Below, in pieces: positions 1-6,299 of a stretch of 9,962 nucleotides of DNA (within the stretch, counting starts at the first letter, position 1; every line of letters starts with the position of its first letter). The notes beneath the pieces are model-generated. The model was not told the origin of the DNA and ran no database searches. It worked only from the letters and a program-made list of their open reading frames with translations. This DNA comes from Acidobacteriota bacterium (GTDB taxonomy: Bacteria; Acidobacteriota; UBA6911; RPQK01), in assembly GCA_003819755.1 (NCBI GenBank), contig RPQK01000222.1:1-9962 (forward strand). The letters are read 5' to 3'. Both the position numbers and the translations under genes were made by a program.

Positions 1-662
1 AGGACATGATCCAGCTGCATTTTCCGGGCAATGTGGCGGCGAGCTGCGCCGTCCGGATAAACGACGCTGGGGAGGTGCTGGCTATTGCGCGCGATCCCAA
101 GGGCAATCAGCAGGTGTTCTCATGGCAGCGCGGCGAGCAGGTTCGCCAGGAGGTCGTGTCCGATCTGCTCCTCCCTGAGGTAGATTGGAACCAGTTATCC
201 CGAGTCAATTCCTCGGTGACCTTGATCGGCTCGAACCTGTCTTCTTTCAAGCTCTCCCAGGAACTTGCGAAGGTCAGTTTTGCAGCCAAAGAAGAACCCG
301 ACAAGGTCGCACAACCGATCAGGATGAACGGCCGGGGCCAGATCGCCGGAAACCTTGTGAATGCCGAGCGGGGTGAGACCCAGGCTGTCGTGTGGGAGAT
401 CCGGCTTCCGAAGTTAGAAGAAACTCTTCGGGAAGTGGTCAGCCAGGTTCATGACAAGGGAGCCGACAATACTCTCAACACCTCGCTGACCGAGGCCTTG
501 GCGGCACTCGAAAACAACGACTACGAAACTGCGGCTTCCAGCCTGAATACCTTCCTGGACGACCTGCCCAACATAACCATCCCGGAACAGACGCGAGCCC
601 GATGGGCAGAGTCTGTCTCCCAGAGCCTCGACCGCCTGAGTCACTTTACAATACTGCACTAA
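1..662 (+). CDS. HAF-repeat / FIMAH-like protein, C-terminal part (5' end outside window)
   Basis: The reading frame is open to the left window edge. The ATG at position 6 has no properly spaced ribosome binding site, so this is best read as the last ~218 residues of a longer protein. Two segments resemble HAF-type repeats, an Asn-x-x-Gly-x-(I/V)-x-G pattern followed some residues later by a (V/F)-x-W core: one near residues 18-41 (INDAGEVLAIA, then VFSW) and one near 107-130 (MNGRGQIAG, then AVVW). From about residue 142 a helical stretch with paired Ala/Leu blocks, an FLDDL segment and an ITIPEQ-to-A-x-x-V pattern resembles a FIMAH-type helical-hairpin domain. Proteins with these parts are usually extracellular, but the signal peptide would lie outside the window. 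HAF assignment is moderate and FIMAH assignment tentative. The gene ends with TAA and is convergent with the next gene, leaving a 244-bp gap. Confidence 0.72.
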   Translation, partial: DMIQLHFPGNVAASCAVRINDAGEVLAIARDPKGNQQVFSWQRGEQVRQEVVSDLLLPEVDWNQLSRVNSSVTLIGSNLSSFKLSQELAKVSFAAKEEPDKVAQPIRMNGRGQIAGNLVNAERGETQAVVWEIRLPKLEETLREVVSQVHDKGADNTLNTSLTEALAALENNDYETAASSLNTFLDDLPNITIPEQTRARWAESVSQSLDRLSHFTILH

Positions 663-687
663 TTGCGGCGATCCCTGGGTTTCATCC

Positions 688-712
688 GGGCGCTAAACCC
701 GCGCCCTCTTTC
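688..712 (+). terminator. Possible intrinsic terminator of the first gene
   Basis: GGGCGC at 688-693 and GCGCCC at 701-706 form a 6-bp GC-only stem with a 7-nt loop, followed by TCTTTC. It lies 26 bp after the stop codon of the left-hand gene. The stem is short and the T-tract is interrupted. A competing pairing (GGGTTT at 677-682 with AAACCC at 695-700) overlaps it, so this is only a candidate. Confidence 0.4.
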
Positions 713-778
713 GAAACCCACCCTGCGTTGGTAACGCGTCGCTGATGTCCGTGTTCGTCGTGGTGTTAGTCCAGGGGA

Positions 779-908
779 GAGCAAGATGACATGCCCGGCC
801 AAGCCAGCCGCTGATCAAGCGTAGACCGACCAGACTTCGAGGGGGGTGGGAAGACTTAGCCAGGTTTTGAAAGTCAGCCCTAGCTTAGCCGGAGACGTCA
901 TCTTGCTC
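779..908. repeat. 12-bp inverted repeat in convergent junction 1
   Basis: GAGCAAGATGAC at 779-790 is the exact reverse complement of 897-908, with 106 bp between the arms. The right arm covers two bases of the stop codon (907-909) of the minus-strand gene. The rest of 663-906 holds no convincing gene, only scattered short repeats such as CTTAGCC at two places. The arms are too far apart for an ordinary terminator. Confidence 0.5.
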
Positions 909-2460
909 ATTGTGACAAAAGCGTGAAGGGGGCAACTCCCCAGGTGAAAACGGCAGTGGAAGGCAGAATAAGAGTGCCTGCCGTCGGTCCTCTTTGCCCG
1001 GCCATGTAGTTGATCAGGTCCGAACTGCCGGGCGCCTGTAAGGACATCGCGCCGTCAGGAGACGGGACCAGAGTCCTGGTGAAAGCAGCGAGGGCCTTCA
1101 GCGTCAGATCTGCGGCAAAGCTCGGCCCGTCCAACCCGGCCGGCATATAGACCTGACAACCGGACAGGTAGTCGAAGGCGATCGCCGCAGCGTTGGACAC
1201 GTGCAAGTTGGCTCGCACCTGCCCCGCCTGGGACCCTGTATTTATCGGGGTTACCCCGCAGACCCCGATCATGGCTGTTTCATTCGGGTACAAGATATCG
1301 GCGATGTTGTCCGCGTCCAGGGGAGCGCCTGCCGCGACGACCGAAAGAAGGAAACGCCCAGAACCAAACTGTGACGCCGGAAAGGCTTCAGCCAAATCTC
1401 CCGGCAGTCCATAGCCAAACAGCACGTTGCCGGTTTTTATATCCGTCCCTGGAATCGGCAGGTCGAAGGGATCAAACGTGATGGTCTCGCCGCACGGCAA
1501 CACCATTAGAAAATCAAAATAGTCCCGCCCTTGATCGTTAAGGAAATACACGTGAAGCGTGACGGCCTGACTCCGGTTGTTGTTCGTGATCTTTATGCCG
1601 CTCTGGTTCACCGGCTTGGTGATTCCCGTAAGCTGGGACACAGTCTTGGAATCGAGGGCGTCTTTCGGATAGCCGGCATTCGAGAGATCGATCCCGGTAT
1701 CGAGATAATAAATAAGCTGCGATCCGACAACCGGGCCCGGATTTGCAGCGGCCGGCAGGGCGGCCAGTGAGCCGGTTCGCCTCTGCCTCAGCCCCAAAAT
1801 GTAAAAAGGCGAGTCGGACGAGGCCTCGAGCGACCCGACAAATTCCGCGATCCCGTAGATATAGTTCAGGAAACCGCTTACTTTCTGGCCGGGGGCAAGG
1901 TCAACCGAACTCTCCGCGATCTGCTGGCCGTCCTGGTTCCGCACGGCCATCCAGACTTTGATTGACTGTTCTCCCCGGTTCAAAATTGCGTAACCGGAAT
2001 CAACCCATCGGTTCCGCTCTACGAAAACGCGAGCCGAGGTGGTCGGGGGGCAGTCCGGGATCGACAGGTCGAAAAGATTGCTGACGGTGAATACGACATT
2101 TCCGATCAGCGAGGAGGAAATGTTTTCCGCGATGACGAGGGCATAGCCCACCTGTAACTGATCCGTTCCGTAGATCCGGTACTTTTTCGCGCCACCGGGC
2201 GGGAGCGAGAAATCAACTTCCTGGGTTTGGATGCCGTCAACCAGCAGCGCCAGACCATTTCCGGCGTCGTCCCTAAAGAGAACCTTGCCTGATTCAATGT
2301 GAGGGGCAGGATTCGTCAGGTTGACTTCCATGTCGATCCCGGGGCCGACAGCGAGGTGGGGAAAAGTCAGGGACGCCTGTGGATCCGCGGCGAGCAGCGG
2401 CAGCCAGCAAAAACAATTTATTAAAGCAATTAAAAGCGGCCTTCGAGTGCTGCGACCCAT
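907..2460 (-). CDS. Secreted beta-rich protein of unknown function, candidate BlaI-type regulon member
   Basis: This 517-aa protein begins with RSTRR, then a hydrophobic segment (residues ~8-23) and a Leu-Leu-Ala-Ala-Asp site giving signal peptidase cleavage near residue 24-25. The mature part has no catalytic motif that I recognise. It reads as successive beta-sandwich-like units: ~30-128, ~145-238 (ending ILGLRQRRTGSLAALPA), ~250-380, and a less regular C-terminal part. The second unit matches a type I know from many secreted Acidobacteria proteins, where a 'something-ILGLR-something-G-LAALP' block closes a domain; this is family memory, not a database result. Several cysteines (137, 323, 401, 435) could form disulfides after export. 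The ATG at 2460 is preceded by a G-run that may act as a weak ribosome binding site. Its promoter (TTGACA-17-TAGATT) overlaps a palindrome shared with the divergent repressor gene, so control by that repressor is likely. Function is unknown; an adhesin or surface-coat role is possible. Confidence 0.85.
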   Translation of the reverse strand: MGRSTRRPLLIALINCFCWLPLLAADPQASLTFPHLAVGPGIDMEVNLTNPAPHIESGKVLFRDDAGNGLALLVDGIQTQEVDFSLPPGGAKKYRIYGTDQLQVGYALVIAENISSSLIGNVVFTVSNLFDLSIPDCPPTTSARVFVERNRWVDSGYAILNRGEQSIKVWMAVRNQDGQQIAESSVDLAPGQKVSGFLNYIYGIAEFVGSLEASSDSPFYILGLRQRRTGSLAALPAAANPGPVVGSQLIYYLDTGIDLSNAGYPKDALDSKTVSQLTGITKPVNQSGIKITNNNRSQAVTLHVYFLNDQGRDYFDFLMVLPCGETITFDPFDLPIPGTDIKTGNVLFGYGLPGDLAEAFPASQFGSGRFLLSVVAAGAPLDADNIADILYPNETAMIGVCGVTPINTGSQAGQVRANLHVSNAAAIAFDYLSGCQVYMPAGLDGPSFAADLTLKALAAFTRTLVPSPDGAMSLQAPGSSDLINYMAGQRGPTAGTLILPSTAVFTWGVAPFTLLSQ

Positions 2461-2514
2461 CGTCCCCCCAGTTCGTTTACGGCACCGGTCCGCAGATACG
2501 GCTAGCAGACAGAC

Positions 2515-2528
2515 GCTAAAAATCTAGC
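2515..2528. promoter_or_regulatory. Candidate BlaI-type operator, site 1
   Basis: GCTAAAAATCTAGC is an imperfect dyad. It matches 12 of 14 bases of the core of the perfect palindrome at 2557-2570. Its centre (2521.5) lies 42 bp, about four helical turns, from the centre of that palindrome. It covers the -10 element of the minus-strand promoter. A further GCTAGC lies just beyond it at 2501-2506. Confidence 0.6.
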
Positions 2529-2549
2529 AGGTCTCTCGCGCGCTGTCAA
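2521..2549 (-). promoter_or_regulatory. Sigma-70-like promoter of the secreted protein
   Basis: On the minus strand, TTGACA (2544-2549) is followed after exactly 17 nt by TAGATT (2521-2526). This is a perfect -35 and a 4/6 match to the -10 consensus. The expected transcription start is near 2514, giving a leader of about 54 nt to the ATG at 2460. The -10 hexamer lies inside the dyad at 2515-2528, so a protein bound there would block RNA polymerase. Confidence 0.7.
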
Positions 2550-2554
2550 TAAGA

Positions 2555-2572
2555 TTGCTAAAATTTTAGCAA
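2555..2572. promoter_or_regulatory. 18-bp perfect palindrome, candidate BlaI-type operator site 2
   Basis: TTGCTAAAATTTTAGCAA is a perfect 18-bp palindrome centred between 2563 and 2564. It lies between the two divergent genes, just upstream of the -35 of the minus-strand promoter. BlaI/MecI repressors bind short AT-cored palindromes as dimers, often at two sites that cover their own promoter. The location next to a BlaI-type gene and the repeated half-site GCTAAA make an operator the most likely reading. Confidence 0.65.
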
Positions 2573-2595
2573 AGCTGATCAAAAAAGGCCAATTC

Positions 2596-2640
2596 TTTAG
2601 CACTTGACGCTTGACTATTCCTCGACGGAAGTGCTAGATT
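2596..2640 (+). promoter_or_regulatory. Candidate blaI-type promoter with flanking operator half-sites
   Basis: TTGACT (2611-2616) and TAGATT (2635-2640), 18 nt apart, form a plausible promoter with a start near 2647 and a leader of about 62 nt. The same -10 hexamer preceded by GC (GCTAGATT) occurs in the opposite promoter. An 8-bp inverted repeat, TAGCACTT (2598-2605) and AAGTGCTA (2629-2636), brackets the promoter. TTTAGC at 2596-2601 and GCTAGA at 2633-2638 match the palindrome half-site. This suggests autorepression. Confidence 0.55.
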
Positions 2641-2708
2641 ATGCGCACCTGACTCGCGGTATTCGGTCAGGAAAATTTTTAGTCTCACGGGAAAAGGAGC
2701 GATCCGCG

Positions 2709-3098
2709 ATGTCATCGGATCTTAGATTGCTGAGCCGGCGCGAACGACAGATCATGGACATCCTGTATCGGCTGTGCAGGGCAACCGCCTTACAGGTGAT
2801 GCAGGAAATGGGCCCAGAACCACCCAGCTACTCAACTGTGCGCACACTGCTGGGAATCCTTGAGAAAAAGGGCCATGTCAGGCACGAGAAGGAAGGGCAT
2901 CATTACACCTACGTGCCGAATACACCCGCTGGAGAGGCACGGTATTCCGCGCTTACCCATCTCATGGACACCTTCTTCAACGGTTCTGCCTCGGCGGTGG
3001 TTTCGGCGATTATTGACCTTAAACAGGATAAGCTGACTGCCGGGGAGTACGAGGAGATCCTGGAACTGGTCGAAAAGAGCCGCAAAGAGGGCCAGTAG
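2709..3098 (+). CDS. BlaI/MecI-family transcriptional repressor
   Basis: This 129-aa protein matches the BlaI/MecI/CopY family in length and layout. It has an N-terminal winged helix (residues ~5-70, starting LSRRERQIMDILY), a recognition helix around SYSTVRTLLGILEKKG (40-55), a wing near 57-69, and a C-terminal dimerisation segment with MDTFFNGS and a final acidic helix. Family members bind as dimers to palindromes; classical ones are inactivated by proteolysis through a BlaR1/MecR1 partner. No such M56-protease gene lies next to it here, so the signal is unknown. The start was set at the ATG at 2709 because AAGGAG at 2694-2699 lies 9 nt upstream. The longer frame from 2604 would run through the promoter and operator half-sites. 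The gene is divergent from the secreted protein at 907-2460 and is followed by a strong hairpin. Confidence 0.9.
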   Translation: MSSDLRLLSRRERQIMDILYRLCRATALQVMQEMGPEPPSYSTVRTLLGILEKKGHVRHEKEGHHYTYVPNTPAGEARYSALTHLMDTFFNGSASAVVSAIIDLKQDKLTAGEYEEILELVEKSRKEGQ

Positions 3099-3110
3099 CA
3101 CCTGAAATTC

Positions 3111-3156
3111 ACAGAGCCGCGCACGACAGAAACCGACGCGTCGTGCGCGGCTCTGT
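3111..3156. terminator. Strong hairpin between convergent genes (bidirectional terminator, repeat copy A)
   Basis: Positions 3111-3127 and 3140-3156 form a perfect 17-bp GC-rich stem (arm starting ACAGAGCCGCG) with a 12-nt loop. It sits 12 bp after the repressor stop and 8 bp from the kinase stop. On the plus strand it is followed within four bases by TTTT. On the minus strand a short AATTTC follows. It is closely related to the hairpin at 7565-7600. Confidence 0.75.
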
Positions 3157-3164
3157 CCGTTTTC

Positions 3165-4769
3165 CTAAATTCCACAAGTTCGGTTTTCCGGCTGGTAGAC
3201 GACTCTTGCCTTTTCGACCTCGACGCCCTCGGCTAGCGGCGCGAGCAACTGAATGGTTGTTCCCCGACCCGGTTCACTGTCGATGGTCATGGATCCGCCG
3301 AGGATTTCCAGGCGTTCTTTTACCGCGAAGAGCCCAAACCCCTGACGACGGGAACTTTGGATTCGGCTCAGGTCGAATCCCCGGCCGTTGTCCTGCACCA
3401 GGATTTCAACCATTTCGCCGGCCACTCTCAGCACCAGTCGGGCCTGGTCGGTTCCGGAGTGTTTCACCACGTTGAAAAGCAGCTCCCGGACGGCTTGAAA
3501 GAGAATAATCCTCAACGTTTCCCTGGCCGGGTTGGCGGCAGGATCAATCGCTGCCTCCACTCGCAACTGGTGTTGCTCCAAGCTCCATGACCCCAGCCAC
3601 TCCAGCGCCGCGGGAAGCCCTGACTCGCTGAGGATGGGAGGGCAGAGCTCGGCGGTAAGCGAGCGTGAAACCCGAATAGCCTGTTGCAGGAGATCGTCGA
3701 CATGAGAGCAGCTCTCACGCGTCTCGGTCTTCGCGGACCGGCTCCCGATGACGGCCAAATGCAGCTTGGCCGCAACCAGCAACTGCTGCAAATGGTCGTG
3801 CAACACTTGAGCGAGGCGGCGGCGTTCCTGCTGTTCGGCCTCCGTCAGCTGCGAGGCCAAGGCCTGCAGCTGCAGCATTCGACTGTGTGCTTCCGCGGTC
3901 CTCTCAGCGACTCTCAATTCCAAATCGGCATTCACCTGCTCGAGTTCGATTTCCCTTTTCCGCAGGGCTTCCTCGCTCGTCTTCAAATCCCGGAAAAGCA
4001 GACTGTAGGGACGGGTGAGCCCGGTCTCGATGACCGCTTTGTAGATGAAGAAGAACGAGACGGTTTTGAGGTAGTGCCCCAGCAGGTTCGCGGTACTGTA
4101 CGGACTGGAATAAAGCGTGAACATGACCTCCGAGACCACGCAGGCGGCAATCGACGCAATCATCAGCGTGAGCACCTCGGGGTCAAAGAAAGACCTCTTC
4201 CGCCAGAGGAGATAGCCGGACAGGGCAAATACGAGGCTGATGGTATATTCGCTGACTATCTTGAACGAGGTCAGTCCCTCGGTTTCCGAGTAGGCCGTCG
4301 GAAAAGACTGGAAGTAGAAGATCCAGAGCAGGAGGCCACCGAAGACCGCCGAGAAACCGCCCAACGCAAACTTGATACTCATCGGCCGGTCTACGAAAAC
4401 CGGAGCCAGCAGCCAGGCGCCGGCGGCGATAAATCGCGAACAAAGCCAAAGCTGGGTGGCGAGGTCGGCCCCGACCTCCAAAAAGACACCCATCCCCTTG
4501 TAAGCGAGGGTATGAAGCATGTCCATCCCGGCGACGAAGAGATAGGCCAGACCGAGCCACAAAAGAGTGCCGTTCTGGAAATAACGACGAGAGTTCCAAG
4601 TCAGGATGAAGATACCGGAAGCGACCGCCACGCTGAAAAGCTCGGTGAGGCTGTGGAAGAGCAAGTAGCTGTGCAAGCGCGTAACATAAAGAACGCCCAG
4701 GACCGCAAGGAAGAGGAGGTAGGTCGTGTACGCTGTCGAAAATGAGAAGAATCGCCTCATCCGCCGCAT
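3165..4769 (-). CDS. MASE3-type membrane sensor histidine kinase
   Basis: This 534-aa protein has a multi-spanning membrane domain (residues ~14-250) with MASE3-like hallmarks: LTELFSVAVA, DMLHTLAYKGMGVF and ATQLWLCSR. A linker helix or coiled coil follows (~261-320). Next is a HisKA_3 box with phospho-acceptor His324 in LHDHLQQ, then a HATPase domain with N-box Asn433 (RELLFNVVKHS), G1 box (DNGRGFD, Asp460) and G2 box (GFGLFAVKERLEILGG). It would autophosphorylate on His324 and pass the phosphate to a LuxR/NarL-type response regulator, the usual HisKA_3 partner. No receiver gene lies in the window, so it appears orphan here. The start was set at the ATG at 4769, which has GGGAG about 6 nt upstream. 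The frame stays open to 4988, but that extension would run 185 nt into the divergent nuclease gene and has no membrane-protein character. Only 34 bp separate the two start codons. Confidence 0.92.
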   Translation of the reverse strand: MRRMRRFFSFSTAYTTYLLFLAVLGVLYVTRLHSYLLFHSLTELFSVAVASGIFILTWNSRRYFQNGTLLWLGLAYLFVAGMDMLHTLAYKGMGVFLEVGADLATQLWLCSRFIAAGAWLLAPVFVDRPMSIKFALGGFSAVFGGLLLWIFYFQSFPTAYSETEGLTSFKIVSEYTISLVFALSGYLLWRKRSFFDPEVLTLMIASIAACVVSEVMFTLYSSPYSTANLLGHYLKTVSFFFIYKAVIETGLTRPYSLLFRDLKTSEEALRKREIELEQVNADLELRVAERTAEAHSRMLQLQALASQLTEAEQQERRRLAQVLHDHLQQLLVAAKLHLAVIGSRSAKTETRESCSHVDDLLQQAIRVSRSLTAELCPPILSESGLPAALEWLGSWSLEQHQLRVEAAIDPAANPARETLRIILFQAVRELLFNVVKHSGTDQARLVLRVAGEMVEILVQDNGRGFDLSRIQSSRRQGFGLFAVKERLEILGGSMTIDSEPGRGTTIQLLAPLAEGVEVEKARVVYQPENRTCGI

Positions 4770-4803
4770 GGAATCTCCCGCTATTCTAATCCGGAAGGGC
4801 TGA

Positions 4804-5352
4804 ATGACTTCAAGCAAACCACGGGGACAGGCGGGCTCGGCTCGAATTCGCACCGCCTGTATACCGACAGGGGGGAGGCCCCCAGGACTGCGAGTCGCGC
4901 TGATCGTCCTTCTTATCGGGGCCGCATTCGCGGGAGCCGACAGCTTCCGGGGAAAATGCGTGGCAGTCCACGACGGGGACACGATCACCGTGCTCCGGGG
5001 CAGTCAACAGGTGAAAATTCGGCTCGAGGGCATCGACTGCCCGGAGCTCGGACAGGATTTCGGAACGCGAGCCAAGCAGTTTATGTCAAGCCTGGTCTTC
5101 GGGAAGACTGTCACCGTCGTCGTGAAGTACCTGGACAAGAATGGGCGTTCGGTCTCCCGCGTCAGAGTGAAGGGAACAGATGCCAGCCGGGCGGTTGTCG
5201 AAGCCGGGTTCGCCTGGCATTACCGGCGTTTCTCTTCCGACGAGAGTCTGGCAGAAGCCGAGCGGCAAGCCCGGCGGGTGAAAAAGGGACTTTGGTCCCA
5301 CCCCAACCCCGTGCCCCCTTGGATCTGGCGTCAGAGAAAACGGGAGAAATGA
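4804..5352 (+). CDS. Secreted thermonuclease (SNase-like) family protein
   Basis: This 182-aa protein has a long basic N-terminus, then a hydrophobic stretch (residues ~29-44, LRVALIVLLIGAAFAGA) acting as signal peptide or anchor. An OB-fold SNase domain follows. The staphylococcal nuclease active site can be aligned by eye: VHDGDT (Asp57, Asp59), IRLEGIDCPEL (Arg73, Asp78, Glu81) and DKNGRS (Arg115). These correspond to the Asp21/Arg35/Asp40/Glu43/Arg87 set, so the enzyme is probably an active calcium-dependent nuclease cutting DNA or RNA outside the cytoplasm. The C-terminal GLWSHPNPVPPWIWR is typical of bacterial homologues. GGAAGG at 4793-4798 lies 5 nt before the ATG at 4804. The gene is divergent from the histidine kinase with only 34 bp between starts, so their control regions overlap. 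Its TGA stop is the first three bases of the inverted repeat at 5350-5448. Confidence 0.9.
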   Translation: MTSSKPRGQAGSARIRTACIPTGGRPPGLRVALIVLLIGAAFAGADSFRGKCVAVHDGDTITVLRGSQQVKIRLEGIDCPELGQDFGTRAKQFMSSLVFGKTVTVVVKYLDKNGRSVSRVRVKGTDASRAVVEAGFAWHYRRFSSDESLAEAERQARRVKKGLWSHPNPVPPWIWRQRKREK

Positions 5353-5448
5353 TTGCGGATTGCAGATGGATTGCAGATTGAGTCGAGGGCGTGAGTCACT
5401 CAACCGCCTTTGACATCGCGCTTCCACCCAATTCGCAATCCGCAATCA
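5350..5448. repeat. Inverted heptamer-repeat element spanning convergent junction 3
   Basis: TGATTGCGGATTGC (5350-5363) is the exact reverse complement of 5435-5448, a 14-bp inverted repeat with a 71-nt interior. The outermost TGA and TCA are the stop codons of the two flanking genes. The left arm continues as imperfect heptamers (GATTGCG, GATTGCA, a 4-bp GATG interruption, GATTGCA, GATTGAG). The right arm holds two CGCAATC units. Inside, TTGAGT (5378-5383) pairs with ACTCAA (5398-5403). No good T-run is present. Confidence 0.75.
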
Positions 5449-6096
5449 CAGCACGACCGTCCGCCTAATGGTTTTGACCACTTCCTCCGGATCATCGGTC
5501 AGGGTCACCAGATCAAGATCTTCGGGAGAAATAAGCTTTCGGGCCAGGAGAACGTTGCGGACCCACTCGAGCAGACCGCACCAATAGTCTCGGCCAACCA
5601 GAATCACTGGAAAGGGGCGCATCCGCCTTGTCTGAATCAGGGTAAGCGCCTCGAACACTTCGTCCAGCGTCCCCAGTCCTCCTTCCATGGCCACGTACGC
5701 TTGGGCGTACTTGAGAAACATAACCTTGCGGACAAAGAAGTATTTGAATTCCTGACGGATGGTGGCGAAAGGGTTGGCGATTTGTTCCATGGGAAGCTGA
5801 ATGTTTATACCGACTGACTTTGCTCCCCCGTCGCGGGCGCCTTTGTTGCCCGCCTCCATGATTCCCGGCCCGCCACCGGTAATGATATTGAAACCGCTCT
5901 CGGCCAGCCGGCGAGCGATGACAACCGCCTTGTCGTAGGAATCGTCGCCCGGCCTCACTCGTGCCGAACCGAAAATCGAGACGGCCGGGTCGATGTCTGT
6001 GAGGGCTTCAAAACCATCGACAAACTCGGCCAGGATTTTGAATAGCCGCCAGGAATCCCTGACGGTCATGGCGTCGATGATGTATTGCTTTTCCAC
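5446..6096 (-). CDS. LOG/TIGR00730-family Rossmann-fold protein
   Basis: This 216-aa protein has the LOG-family layout: an N-terminal helix (DSWRLFKILAEFVDGFE), a first strand SIFGSARV (~40-47), the phosphate-binding GGGPGIMEAGNKGA (74-87), ARG/LYS-containing VRKVMF (~122-127), and a GGxGTxxE catalytic motif (EGGLGTLDE, 138-146). Characterised relatives release the base from nucleoside 5'-monophosphates (cytokinin-riboside-monophosphate phosphoribohydrolase). The bacterial role is often only inferred. The usual motif begins with Pro (PGGxGT), but here Glu138 takes that place. The chosen start is GTG at 6096; the first ATG in frame is at 6069 and would lose nine residues. Neither has a clear Shine-Dalgarno. 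TATGAT on the minus strand at 6103-6108 would place a transcription start almost on the GTG, so a leaderless message is possible. The gene is convergent with the nuclease and divergent from the TPR gene. Confidence 0.88.
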   Translation of the reverse strand: MEKQYIIDAMTVRDSWRLFKILAEFVDGFEALTDIDPAVSIFGSARVRPGDDSYDKAVVIARRLAESGFNIITGGGPGIMEAGNKGARDGGAKSVGINIQLPMEQIANPFATIRQEFKYFFVRKVMFLKYAQAYVAMEGGLGTLDEVFEALTLIQTRRMRPFPVILVGRDYWCGLLEWVRNVLLARKLISPEDLDLVTLTDDPEEVVKTIRRTVVL

Positions 6097-6299
6097 GCGG
6101 TCATCATATCCGGTACAGGCCGGCTAATGCATCAAAAAGCCGGACAGACGCCGAATCCCCCTCCGATTGGGGGGCATCCTCTTAAGAGATAAGTGTAGTA
6201 ACATGAAACCGAGGGGCGTCTCACACGTCCACACTTGAGTCGACTAGATAATGCCAAAAACCGGACCGCTTCCTGAGGTCCGCGTTGAAGGTGGTCCAT
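6097..6299. other. Divergent intergenic region between LOG and TPR genes
   Basis: This 203-bp region must hold promoters for both flanking genes. I see a small hairpin (CCCCC at 6157-6161 with GGGGG at 6169-6173) and a 7-bp inverted pair, AGACGCC (6146-6152) and GGCGTCT (6215-6221), enclosing it. I also see AAGTGT/ACACTT arms (6192-6196 region with 6231-6236) and a TAGATAAT at 6244-6251. None forms a convincing promoter pair or a riboswitch that I recognise. Confidence 0.35.

Noticed and set aside
2604..2708. Longer start (TTG at 2604) for the BlaI-type repressor
   Set aside because: The added 35 residues would cover promoter and operator half-sites. Family length and AAGGAG at 2694-2699 favour the ATG at 2709.
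3684..4745. 353-codon open frame on the plus strand
   Set aside because: It lies wholly antisense to the histidine kinase, whose domains and motifs are clear. Its composition (Gln/Glu/Arg-rich, no motif) is what the complement of a GC-rich membrane protein gives.
4770..4988. N-terminal extension of the histidine kinase to 4988
   Set aside because: It would overlap the divergent nuclease gene for 185 bp. The added residues are basic and proline-rich, and a good ribosome binding site supports the ATG at 4769.
5350..5383. Heptamer array as a CRISPR or minisatellite
   Set aside because: Units are 7 bp without spacers and imperfect. The mirror copy on the other side fits an inverted-repeat element, not a CRISPR array.
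6146..6236. Possible riboswitch or structured leader before the TPR gene
   Set aside because: Only short stems of 5-7 bp are present, with no match to a riboswitch core that I recognise. It is also unclear which flanking gene would carry it.
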